Shown: piece after piece, positions 16,903 through 24,229 of the stretch | Layout of the letters: every line of letters begins with the position of its first letter | Position numbering within the stretch: position 1 is the stretch's first letter | NCBI GenBank assembly: GCA_043778315.1 | Contig: JAYWGJ010000142.1 | Span: 1-35,972, forward strand | Direction of reading: 5' to 3' | Length of the DNA: 35,972 nt | Origin: JBEEMU01 sp043778315 | Lineage (GTDB): Bacteria > Bacteroidota > Bacteroidia > Chitinophagales > Saprospiraceae | The notes under the pieces: generated by a model | What the model was told of the DNA's origin: nothing | Seen by the model: only the letters and a program-made list of their open reading frames with translations | Database searches by the model: none | Made by a program: the position numbers and the translations under genes

Positions 16903-16939
16903 AAAAACGCCACATTTCGTATGGAAATGTGGCGTTTTT
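16903..16939. terminator. Strong bidirectional intrinsic terminator
   Basis: AAAAACGCCACATTTC - GTATG - GAAATGTGGCGTTTTT: a perfect 16-bp inverted repeat with flanking A and T runs, between the convergent DUF4290 gene and the - strand cluster ending at 16994. Confidence 0.92.
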
Positions 16940-16993
16940 ATTTGTTTATATTATGAAAAGTGATAAAATGTAATCCCATTTTACCCATCTCTT

Positions 16994-17431
16994 TTATCGT
17001 TTTACACTGCTGCTATCGGCTACGGGTCTGTCAAAACAGATGACCGCCGTTTCGGGGTCGTCGGGCAAGTATTTTACAATGTAGCGATTGCCAACACAAC
17101 TATCTTCGTTTACTGAGCAATATTTAAGTCTTTGATAGCTCTGAGGATTGAAAATGCGATTATCTAACAGGGTGAGACAAGTTTCTATTCGTCCTTTTTT
17201 TGGCATATAAAAATTAAAGTAAAAGTAGTCGCGATTTCCGTGTCCTTTAGATACGGCATCAATATATGCTACGCTTTCTACGCCGTGCAGGAGTGCTTTT
17301 TTTTGATTTTTTATTGTTTTTGTCTCTATGTCATCTGTAAAAATAAGATATAAAAAAAAACAAAAAATACTCAATACTATTATTACATCGCTTTTAGTAA
17401 CACCATCAGTATAATATTTATTAATTTTCAT
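16994..17431 (-). CDS. Small single-helix membrane protein of unknown function
   Basis: A 145-aa protein. The N-terminus MKINKYYTDGVTKSD is followed by one hydrophobic helix, VIIVLSIFCFFLYLIF (~16-31), then a soluble domain of about 110 residues facing the periplasm or outside, with Cys pairs (TCLTLL, YCSVNEDSC, VICF). The soluble part ends in VGNRYIVKYLPDDPETAVICF, a pattern reminiscent of small DUF3592-like envelope proteins, but I do not assign a family. It is last in the - strand cluster, 15 bp after the lipoprotein gene, and terminated by 16903-16939. A+T content is higher than in metH or uvrA. Confidence 0.65.
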   Translation of the reverse strand: MKINKYYTDGVTKSDVIIVLSIFCFFLYLIFTDDIETKTIKNQKKALLHGVESVAYIDAVSKGHGNRDYFYFNFYMPKKGRIETCLTLLDNRIFNPQSYQRLKYCSVNEDSCVGNRYIVKYLPDDPETAVICFDRPVADSSSVKR

Positions 17432-17446
17432 ATCTAAAAAAGTTTA

Positions 17447-18442
17447 CTAAAATTTGTGTAACATTTGATACTTACATGGACATATTATATTTTTATTTTT
17501 GTCAATAATACCATATAAAGAATTTTTGCATTTTAATACAGATAGTTGATTGCAATCTTTTTTTTGTTTATTTAGTATATCGTCTTCCTTTAAAATAGGG
17601 TCACATTTATCATTAGTATCAATTTTCTTCAAAATGAATTTTTCAAATAATTTCTCTTCTAATCGCCCAGCATCCAATGCTTTTTTTAGGAAAAAAAGCT
17701 CGTTTGGACGCAAGGGCGAAAAGGCTGTATCAACGGGATAGATATAAGCATCTTCTCTTTTTTTATCGCCATTGAGGATTGTGTTAGTTGCATCAAATGC
17801 GCTTCTAAGAATAATATAAGGGTCGTATTTTTCATCCAGTTTAGTACCCAACGTATCGTACATATTCCCTGTCTTCAAATCTATAATTCTATTTGCATAC
17901 CAATACTCGGTACAAGGCGTTTTAAGGTATTGTGAAATGGGTATAATAATCTGTCCTTTTCTACCTATCAGCCCTTTTTTAACAATCCTTTTACCCCAAA
18001 TATTTTTTTCTACATTCATTACAGAATAGCACCAATTATCACGGTAGGCATCTTCTTCGTCTATGGGTGAGCAGTCAGGAATGTAACCCTGGTCGCAAAT
18101 ACCGCCAAAGGTATTTACATCCATGTCTTTATAAAGTCTAATCAATGATGAATAGCGGTTTCCTTCATCAAAAAAAGTACCATCTACTACGTACAATGCA
18201 AAATTTTCAGCCCTAACTAAACTGTAAGGTCCCGCAATTTCTGTTCCAACACTATCTATTAAATACCAGTTTGTGCCGCCCGTTTCTTGCGCCCACAGAT
18301 AAGTACCTTGTCTGGTGTTGTTGCTTACACAGCCTAATAGCGTACTCGCTATGAAAAAAAGTATACTATAGGTAAAAATAGATTTTAGTATTTTTTCTTT
18401 GACATGTTTAATAACCCAATCTAAATCCTCTTTGCTTACCAA
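17447..18442 (-). CDS. Putative lipoprotein with WG-repeat-like segments (TTG start)
   Basis: A 331-aa frame. No ATG lies between the upstream in-frame stop and the hydrophobic segment; the only usual alternative start is TTG at 18442, 30 bp after the patatin stop. The N-terminus is hydrophilic for ~17 residues, then IFTYSILFFIASTLLGC forms a lipoprotein signal with lipobox LLGC (Cys ~38). The mature part has WG-like units: TNWYLIDSVGTEIAGPY, KKGLIGRKGQIIIPISQY and, at the C-terminus, NSLYGIIDKNKNIICPCKYQ. WG proteins are often outer-membrane or periplasmic binding proteins. Position after the phospholipase suggests a linked, possibly protective, role (inference). The gene is A+T-rich. Confidence 0.65.
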   Translation of the reverse strand: MVSKEDLDWVIKHVKEKILKSIFTYSILFFIASTLLGCVSNNTRQGTYLWAQETGGTNWYLIDSVGTEIAGPYSLVRAENFALYVVDGTFFDEGNRYSSLIRLYKDMDVNTFGGICDQGYIPDCSPIDEEDAYRDNWCYSVMNVEKNIWGKRIVKKGLIGRKGQIIIPISQYLKTPCTEYWYANRIIDLKTGNMYDTLGTKLDEKYDPYIILRSAFDATNTILNGDKKREDAYIYPVDTAFSPLRPNELFFLKKALDAGRLEEKLFEKFILKKIDTNDKCDPILKEDDILNKQKKDCNQLSVLKCKNSLYGIIDKNKNIICPCKYQMLHKF

Positions 18443-18472
18443 AAACTCTTCTGTTTTAAGTTTTCTATTTTT

Positions 18473-19720
18473 CTATTTTCTATTAATACCAAAAGATTTA
18501 TAATTCTCAGGTAAATCTATAGGAACATCTATTACCTGCTTTTTTTCTTTGGGGTCGTTATACTGCAAACTTGTTGTATTAGCAGTTAACGCGCCCAACA
18601 CATTAGAAATATAATCGCCTACGGTAAGGTTCGCGGCTACCGTGCCATCTTCTAAGGTAAATGCCAGCATTTTATCATTTCCTTTAGATAGTCGCGGGTG
18701 CGCTAAATACGGTTTTTTTTGTACCTTATCCAGTGTTGCCCTATCTATCTCTTTATCAAAAGCATGAATAGGGTTGTTATTTGTTGCTCCGCCATCAATC
18801 CATGTACCTATCAAATACTCCTTTTCTACGCTTGTTAAATATGGATAGCTTATTGTTATAGAATTAGCGGGATAAGGTACAAACTTATCACTTTTATCCG
18901 TATAAATGGCTTCGGGATATACTTTTACTGGCGCAAAAATAGGGGGAATAGATGCCGATATGCGCACCGCATCAACCACTCGCATATTTGGAGTTGTTCT
19001 TACCGAAAAATAAAGAACCTCGCCCGGTTTTTCTAATTTTGTCCCCATTATAGCTAATTCTACACCTGTTTTTTGAAATAACTCCTTGAATGTTACTTGT
19101 CCACGACCATTTTTAGACATAATTTTATACCCGTGTTGAGCAATAATATCAATTAAGGTTTCTCTTATCTTTATGCCTGCATAAAGCCCGAAAGTAGTCG
19201 AAAAATTTTCAAGCATTGAAATTTTCTCTTCTGGGTTAAATTTGGGTAAAATATGAAGCCATTGTGCTACATCTACTGTTGTAGAACCTATATGATATTT
19301 GTCATACCCCCTTTTAGTTCGGAATGTATCTAGCTTAATTCCTTCCGTATTTCCTCTTTTATTTTGATATAAAATAGTAGGGTGAATGCAAAATTTATCT
19401 TGCCCCTTAGAAGTAGTTACAAGTTCATTTTGTAAATCTTTAAATTCTGCTATCTTCTCACTATTGGTTAAAAGCTCATAAATTTTCTCAACAGGCACAC
19501 CCGTTGCGAGCAGTGCCGCAGTGATAGCTCCTGCCGACGCGCCTGCAATCCCCTTTATCTTCTTCGTATTTAAAACGTGAAAGTCAGGGTTTTCTTTCGA
19601 AGGTACTATAAACTGAATGCGTTTATCCTTAAATGCTTCTAATACACCTAAGTATGCGGCACCCTTTCCGCCCCCGCCTTCAAATGAAAGATACTGAATT
19701 TTTCTTATATCTATTGCCAT
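18473..19720 (-). CDS. Patatin-like phospholipase
   Basis: A 415-aa patatin-fold lipid acyl hydrolase. The oxyanion-hole glycine loop is EGGGGKG (14-20), the nucleophile elbow is GASAG with Ser62 (60-64), the conserved block is AVRISASIPPIF (251-262), and the catalytic Asp is in DGG (Asp309) within WIDGGATNNNP. The Ser/Asp dyad is complete, so activity is expected. No signal peptide or membrane helix is present, so it acts in the cytoplasm or leaves by a dedicated route. The start ATG 19718-19720 is separated by only GAG from the preceding gene's stop (TAGGAGATG), implying translational coupling. Patatins occur as secreted effectors (ExoU, Tle-type) and as phage-defence effectors (CapV); the neighbours here fit neither known arrangement exactly. 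Confidence 0.9.
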   Translation of the reverse strand: MAIDIRKIQYLSFEGGGGKGAAYLGVLEAFKDKRIQFIVPSKENPDFHVLNTKKIKGIAGASAGAITAALLATGVPVEKIYELLTNSEKIAEFKDLQNELVTTSKGQDKFCIHPTILYQNKRGNTEGIKLDTFRTKRGYDKYHIGSTTVDVAQWLHILPKFNPEEKISMLENFSTTFGLYAGIKIRETLIDIIAQHGYKIMSKNGRGQVTFKELFQKTGVELAIMGTKLEKPGEVLYFSVRTTPNMRVVDAVRISASIPPIFAPVKVYPEAIYTDKSDKFVPYPANSITISYPYLTSVEKEYLIGTWIDGGATNNNPIHAFDKEIDRATLDKVQKKPYLAHPRLSKGNDKMLAFTLEDGTVAANLTVGDYISNVLGALTANTTSLQYNDPKEKKQVIDVPIDLPENYKSFGINRK

Positions 19721-19723
19721 CTC

Positions 19724-21121
19724 CTATTTCTCTATTACCTCAGGCTGAACCGAAATCGGGTTTCCATCGCTTGTATTCGTTTCCTTGCAGCAATCGCAAC
19801 ATTTGCAGGGTATTGTCGTTATTTTATTTTGTTGCAAGGTAGCGATGTTCAGCCCGTCTGCGTCTTCTTTTTTACAATCGCAAGGAAGCCCCGTGCCAGC
19901 TACCGCACCAGAAGCGGCTTGCATCACAATAAGTGCGGTCGGGACTACGGTTTCCCATTTCGCGCCTTCGGCAGCTACCGCCACATCTTTGTCGGCGTTC
20001 TTCATTTCAGTTTTAATCCAACTGTATTCGTCAGGGTAAACATCGCTGCCTATCGGTTGTACTTGTTGAGCAGATAAATACCAAGCTACGCTCGCCTCCA
20101 TGCCGCGTTTGATAGGCACAAAAACGCGCGCCATACCTGCCTGCAAAAAGTTTTGAAATAGCGGGTCGGCGGCATCTTGAAGCTGCGAAAGTTTGACCCA
20201 CTGCCGACGCGCTGTCCAGTAGTAAGGCAAAAATTCATACACCATTAACTCCCAGTCAATTGCGCCCTCGAGTAACTGAATGATTGGGCGATGCCCCGCC
20301 GCCCAGTCGTTATAAAACCAAGGCATACGCGATTCTACTTCCGATGGTGTGGTCGGTTGGCTCGGGTGATTCATCGCCTCCGACCAAGGCAGCATATTAC
20401 TACTGTGGTGTCGCATCATTTGAATACACCATTTTTTGAGTTCGGTTTGTTCTACCACCCGATTGTAGCGCGGATTGCTACCGCGAATTTCGGTATCCGC
20501 GTCTTGCGCTTGCGCGATAGCGCGCTGATATTCGGATAGCTTACGGTCGTAAGCCTCCATAATTGCCTCAAAAGCTTCTAACTGCCATTGTCTGATGGTA
20601 TCCTGCGAAGGCTCGCAGGTGATTTCTACCGTAAAAATATAATAATCGGCAGTAGAGCGAATCGCGATTGGAATTTTATCTACTAAATTAGGCAGAGAAA
20701 ATGAAGCCGTACTATCAAAACCAGTGGCTTGTATTAATTGTCCGCCAATGATTATATTTGCATAATAGCCGTTACCATAGTAGCCTTGTATTCTAAAATT
20801 GCCACTCGTACCAGTATAGCCGTTGGGTACATCAATCGCTGCAGGTATTAAACTTGTTCTAAAATCCGCAGTTTTATTACAATCATACGCAACACTTATT
20901 GTTTTGTTTTCAGGAAATGCTTTTACGACTGCGCCGAAGGCTGCAGCCCATAAATGGTAGTTCCATGAAAATAGCTGATTAGGCGAGGTCAAGCCGTCAT
21001 AGGTGTAAACCTGTTGATAAGTGGGCGGAGAAAAAGGATTTGGATTTGGATTTTGGACAAAAGTAATAGAGGTGACAATTGTTTTTACCTCCGACGGGTG
21101 CTGCGGTATTTTCACCGTCAC
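19724..21121 (-). CDS. Large protein of unknown function with Cys-rich tail (partner B of cluster)
   Basis: A 465-aa protein, not recognised as a named family. The N-terminal ~180 residues are beta-rich (IAAAF/SFSLPNLVDKIPIAI-type segments, Gly/Tyr-rich GNFRIQGYYGNGYYANIII). A helical region ~185-225 (QWQLEAFEAIMEAYDRKLSE) follows. Then comes a conserved-looking block, EGAIDWELMVYEFLPYYWT ... ADPLFQNFLQAGMARVFVPI (~290-360), then AKWETVVPTALIVMQ. The C-terminus has DC/CK clusters (LPCDCKK and IPCKCCDCCKE), eight Cys in about 40 residues and a candidate metal site. From memory, similar blocks occur in very large hypothetical proteins of diverse bacteria downstream of a block like the one in the 573-aa neighbour. 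It begins 20 bp after that neighbour and is coupled to the patatin. Confidence 0.6.
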   Translation of the reverse strand: MTVKIPQHPSEVKTIVTSITFVQNPNPNPFSPPTYQQVYTYDGLTSPNQLFSWNYHLWAAAFGAVVKAFPENKTISVAYDCNKTADFRTSLIPAAIDVPNGYTGTSGNFRIQGYYGNGYYANIIIGGQLIQATGFDSTASFSLPNLVDKIPIAIRSTADYYIFTVEITCEPSQDTIRQWQLEAFEAIMEAYDRKLSEYQRAIAQAQDADTEIRGSNPRYNRVVEQTELKKWCIQMMRHHSSNMLPWSEAMNHPSQPTTPSEVESRMPWFYNDWAAGHRPIIQLLEGAIDWELMVYEFLPYYWTARRQWVKLSQLQDAADPLFQNFLQAGMARVFVPIKRGMEASVAWYLSAQQVQPIGSDVYPDEYSWIKTEMKNADKDVAVAAEGAKWETVVPTALIVMQAASGAVAGTGLPCDCKKEDADGLNIATLQQNKITTIPCKCCDCCKETNTSDGNPISVQPEVIEK

Positions 21122-21141
21122 ACCATTAATTTTCTTTTGCG

Positions 21142-22863
21142 CTAAGGCGTAAGATAAAACGCGGCAGGCTCGGGAATAGTGAACTCCAAAATGGCGCGTT
21201 TGCCATAATTATACAATTGGTTTTCGAAAACCTTATCGACCCAACGATATAAACCCGAAACGTGCTTATCGTTGCCTCTATTATCCAAAATATGTTTTTG
21301 GAGTTCTTCGTATTCGGTGATTACTTTATGTGTGCGCTCCTCTTTTACGCGCTCTTGAAAGCGGCTCAAAGCACGGTCGACGGTGTTTTTGGCATACGAA
21401 CTCGCCGTACTATTGCTATGCAATTCGCTATAATTGGTTGCAAAACCGCCACTAACGGTTACTTTAGTCGTCAAGTCGCCGCTCATCACGCTCACATTGC
21501 CATTAGTGGAAATATCAGAATTGATAACTTCTCTCATTTCGCGTTGTAACTCGAAACGCTCGGTAGTTTGTGAGTCTTTTTCTTGCATTGTTTCGCGCTC
21601 GGTACTACTGCTGTAACTATCCTCTGTATGTTGCAGACGACGGGTAGCGCGTTCTTTCATTTCGCCAGCCATGATGTTCTCGATGTGCGCTACTTCACCC
21701 GCTTTATAACAGATTACTTTTTGGCGAACAACTCTAAAATCAGCTACTTGTATGGGTATATAAGCTGTATCATTAGCTAACGGGCTGCCGTCTGCCAATC
21801 CAGAAGTACCAGACACCCGAAAGGTCGAGCCGTTTACGACGGCTACGTTTTCTTCAGCTATATTTTTATATTCGAACGCAAGCGACGACAACAAACCCTC
21901 GATAGTTTCGATAGCATATTCCATAGTTGTATCGGCTATCAAATCCTGCGCTTCTAATAATGCCAGCGTAGGTGCGGATAGTTTTGCCAAAATAACATCA
22001 ATCAGTATTGGCGGTTGAGTAGGTTTTTGCGCGTTAATTTGTGCTTCGCGAGTATGCAAATCGTCGGTAACGGGTGCAGCAAGTTTGAATGGCTCTTTTT
22101 CTGTCGGTGCAATATCTATTTGGTCATTAGCTATCGGACGATTTTTTTGTTTTTGATAAAACCGTGATTTTGCGGTTTTCAACTCTTTAAGGGCAGTCAC
22201 GAATTGTAAAAAAAGGGTATCACCTTTTGCGTCTTCAACAACTTCCTGTCTCGACGGCACCTCAGAATGCACCTCAATCGCATTATTGCGGCGGTTAAGT
22301 AAATTTGTGATAGCTTGCGGAATTATAATCGCAGTGTCCAAAAAATCACCAATAGTATCATTGCTTGCATTTGCCGATAAATGACTCATTTTTATGCCTA
22401 AACAAAGTATTTCAAGCATTTTGGTATCTTCTTTTCCTTCTATTAGTTGAAAAAAGAAATTATCCCACAAACGAAAAACATCTAACGTACTATCCGTGTT
22501 TTTATTTAATCGCGCGCTATTTTTGTGCAAATACTCGACAGCAAAGACTTCATTTTTAGTGCCATTAAAAATAAGTTTGGCAGCCGCTATATCAACAGTT
22601 TCTGCAATCGCGGCTTCATTGCTAAGATACGCCGCAGATGTCTTGAATGATTGACAGTGAGCGGCTACTTGTTGCGCTAAATCTTTGGCAGTGACCTCTA
22701 AGGTTGCCAATTGTGTGTAAAGCGTATTTTTTGCCTCCTCGTTCGGATAGCTAATAAATGCAGTGCTTTGTGCTGCCGTAGGTAGCACACCGTTTCTGAT
22801 GGTTACAAAACGGAATAAATCTAACTCGTGCGAGTGAGTGGGAGCTAAAGAATTAATTGACAT
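21142..22863 (-). CDS. Large coiled-coil-containing protein of unknown function (partner A of cluster)
   Basis: A 573-aa protein, first gene of the - strand cluster. There is no signal peptide. Residues ~1-330 are mostly helical. Residues ~380-450 contain VICYKAGEVAHIENIMAGEM followed by a highly charged Glu/Arg/Ser/Thr-rich coiled coil (RRLQHTEDSYSSSTERETMQ...). A Gly/Ser/Thr beta-like patch follows (SGDLTTKVTVSGGFATNYSE), then GLYRWVDKVFENQLYNYGKR and IPEPAAFYLTP at the very end. I associate the pattern 'E.AHIENI..GE...R..R....E' plus 'YRW.DK......NYGKR...EF.IPEPAAF' with long, uncharacterised bacterial proteins in which the polypeptide continues past PEPAAF. Here it stops and the next gene starts 20 bp later, suggesting a split version. 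No function is assigned. Confidence 0.6.
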   Translation of the reverse strand: MSINSLAPTHSHELDLFRFVTIRNGVLPTAAQSTAFISYPNEEAKNTLYTQLATLEVTAKDLAQQVAAHCQSFKTSAAYLSNEAAIAETVDIAAAKLIFNGTKNEVFAVEYLHKNSARLNKNTDSTLDVFRLWDNFFFQLIEGKEDTKMLEILCLGIKMSHLSANASNDTIGDFLDTAIIIPQAITNLLNRRNNAIEVHSEVPSRQEVVEDAKGDTLFLQFVTALKELKTAKSRFYQKQKNRPIANDQIDIAPTEKEPFKLAAPVTDDLHTREAQINAQKPTQPPILIDVILAKLSAPTLALLEAQDLIADTTMEYAIETIEGLLSSLAFEYKNIAEENVAVVNGSTFRVSGTSGLADGSPLANDTAYIPIQVADFRVVRQKVICYKAGEVAHIENIMAGEMKERATRRLQHTEDSYSSSTERETMQEKDSQTTERFELQREMREVINSDISTNGNVSVMSGDLTTKVTVSGGFATNYSELHSNSTASSYAKNTVDRALSRFQERVKEERTHKVITEYEELQKHILDNRGNDKHVSGLYRWVDKVFENQLYNYGKRAILEFTIPEPAAFYLTP

Positions 22864-23226
22864 AGTTTGTGTGGTATTAAAATGGAGTGAAAATGAAATT
22901 TTTTGAAAGGAATTATCCTATTTTAATATAACAAAAACCGTACAAATATTCCATTTTTATAAATATTATTTTTTTATAAATGGCGGTTTATTCTCATAAT
23001 AAAATAAAATTGTTTGAAATAATTATACACAAAACATTTATTACTATTTTTTTGAAAAATAAGATTTTTATTCTAAAATCATAAATAAGAAAATTTTATT
23101 GGTATAAGGTATGAAAAAAGTTAAAAAATAAACCGTGAAGATGCCTTTGGTACTTACTTTATACCAAACTCGCAAGCGAAGTGACAAAAAGCCAATAAAA
23201 ATCAATACTATAATCAAAAAAAGGCG
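22864..23226. other. Very A+T-rich gene-free spacer between divergent units
   Basis: The spacer separates the - strand five-gene cluster from the + strand toxin-antitoxin region. It is dominated by A/T runs. On the - strand, AATATTTG (reverse complement at 22943-22950) is a one-base-off candidate -7 element for the cluster. A minus-strand open frame reaching 23304 encodes only hydrophobic low-complexity sequence and crosses the TATATTTG promoter of the next gene, so it is not annotated. Confidence 0.5.
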
Positions 23227-23234
23227 TATATTTG
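23227..23234 (+). promoter_or_regulatory. -7 element TATATTTG
   Basis: TAnnTTTG match 23 nt before ATG 23258. Confidence 0.6.
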
Positions 23235-23257
23235 TGATGTAAGAACAAAAAATATTT

Positions 23258-23467
23258 ATGTCAAAAGATATAATGAAAGATAATACCCAAATTGCACCAA
23301 GCACCTTGCTTTTTGCGTTAAATATTCAGCGACTTTTCTCCGCCGCCGTTGCCAAAGCGCAAGCCGAAAATCGGGCGCAAGGCTTACCGAATGTGTATAG
23401 CATCAACGGAACTATTGTAGAGCAACTGCCAAATGGCGAAATTATTGCGTTGAAAAACAAATTATAA
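23258..23467 (+). CDS. Small conserved-looking protein of unknown function
   Basis: A 69-aa protein. The C-terminal half AVAKAQAENRAQGLPNVYSI followed by NGTIVEQLPNGEIIAL resembles short Bacteroidota proteins with the pattern A..KA..EN...GLP..Y..NG.I....P.G.I. These often sit beside toxin-antitoxin or nuclease genes. An alternative start is ATG 23273 (codon 6). It has its own TATATTTG promoter and lies 38 bp before the antitoxin gene, which has a second promoter. It may be a regulatory or antitoxin-like peptide (inference). Confidence 0.6.
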   Translation: MSKDIMKDNTQIAPSTLLFALNIQRLFSAAVAKAQAENRAQGLPNVYSINGTIVEQLPNGEIIALKNKL

Positions 23468-23479
23468 GCCGTATATTTG
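23449..23479 (+). promoter_or_regulatory. Toxin-antitoxin promoter: GTTG -33, TATATTTG -7
   Basis: GTTG at 23449-23452 (inside the end of the small gene) and TATATTTG at 23472-23479, 19 nt apart. ATG of the antitoxin gene is at 23506. Confidence 0.65.
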
Positions 23480-23505
23480 CATTGTAAAATTAAAAACAGA
23501 ACAAA

Positions 23506-23724
23506 ATGGAACAGAACCAATTTAGTAATGTGCAGTTAGAGCTACTTAAAGTGTATTCGCATCAGCTTCCCGACGCAGATTTGAATGACTTAAAAGTGCT
23601 ATTAGCTCATTTTTTTGCGGATAAAGCGATTACCGCAGCAGATACTGCGTGGGAGGAACGCAGTTGGGACGCAGCGCACGTTGAGCAGCTCTTGCAAACC
23701 AAGTTGAGAACGCCGTATTCATGA
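23506..23724 (+). CDS. Putative antitoxin of a VapBC-like pair
   Basis: A 72-aa acidic protein. The helical N-terminal half SNVQLELLKVYSHQLPDADL and ADKAITAADTAWEERSWD are typical of the short antitoxins encoded directly before PIN_3-type toxins in Bacteroidota. Its stop overlaps the toxin start (ATGA at 23721-23724), the usual coupling for such pairs. It would bind and neutralise the PIN nuclease and may autoregulate the promoter at 23449-23479. The family is assigned mainly from position and size. Confidence 0.75.
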   Translation: MEQNQFSNVQLELLKVYSHQLPDADLNDLKVLLAHFFADKAITAADTAWEERSWDAAHVEQLLQTKLRTPYS

Positions 23725-24122
23725 AAGTCGTTTTAGATACGAATATATTACTCGTTTCTGTTTCGCAAAAATCGCCTTTGCATTGGATTTTTACCGCACT
23801 CAAACGCGGTGACTTTGTGCTTTGTGTGACCACCGAAATACTCAACGAATATACCGAGATTTTGGAGCGGCACATGGGCGCGCGTGTAAGCGAGAACGTA
23901 ATGGGCGCGCTCGAGAATCTACCTAATGTGGCGAAAGTGACCACATGGTATCGCTTTCACTTGCTACTCGATAGCGACGATAATAAATTTGTCGATTGTG
24001 CGATTGCTTGTAATGCGCATTTTATTGTTAGTCACGACCGCGATTTCAATGTCTTGTCAAAAATCCCATTCCCGAAAGTTGATGTTATCGACATTCCTAC
24101 GTTTCAGTCCTTGCTTTCTTGA
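23721..24122 (+). CDS. PIN-domain toxin (VapC-like, PIN_3 / COG1569 type)
   Basis: A 133-aa PIN nuclease. It opens with MKVVLDTNILL (Asp6, first acidic residue; T-N pair). It has an acidic residue in ILNEYTEIL, then DSDDNKFVDCAIA with the central acidic residues, and SHDRDFNVL as the last acidic site. All four metal-binding positions appear present, so it should be an active Mg/Mn-dependent RNase. The length equals that of COG1569 proteins. It overlaps the antitoxin gene by 4 bp and is followed by a strong terminator at 24166-24204. Confidence 0.88.
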   Translation: MKVVLDTNILLVSVSQKSPLHWIFTALKRGDFVLCVTTEILNEYTEILERHMGARVSENVMGALENLPNVAKVTTWYRFHLLLDSDDNKFVDCAIACNAHFIVSHDRDFNVLSKIPFPKVDVIDIPTFQSLLS

Positions 24123-24165
24123 GATGTAAAGAGCAAAAAAATACATGAAGGTAAAATTATTACAC

Positions 24166-24204
24166 AAAAAAAAGCGTTCTACCTGTTGAGTAGAACGCTT
24201 TTTT
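24166..24204. terminator. Bidirectional intrinsic terminator
   Basis: An A-run, then GCGTTCTAC (24174-24182), loop CTGTTGA, GTAGAACGC (24190-24198), then TTTTTT. It serves the + strand toxin gene and the - strand gene ending at 24230. Confidence 0.9.
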
Positions 24205-24229
24205 GCTATAAAATCCATAATTTAACTAT

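Noticed and set aside
18473..22863. CBASS (CapV-type) system
   Set aside because: There is a patatin, but no nucleotidyltransferase with the CD-NTase GS...D.D pattern in the neighbouring proteins.
23068..23304. Minus-strand hydrophobic open frame
   Set aside because: A/T-run sequence antisense to the promoter and start of the 69-aa gene; hydrophobicity is expected by chance from A/T-rich DNA.
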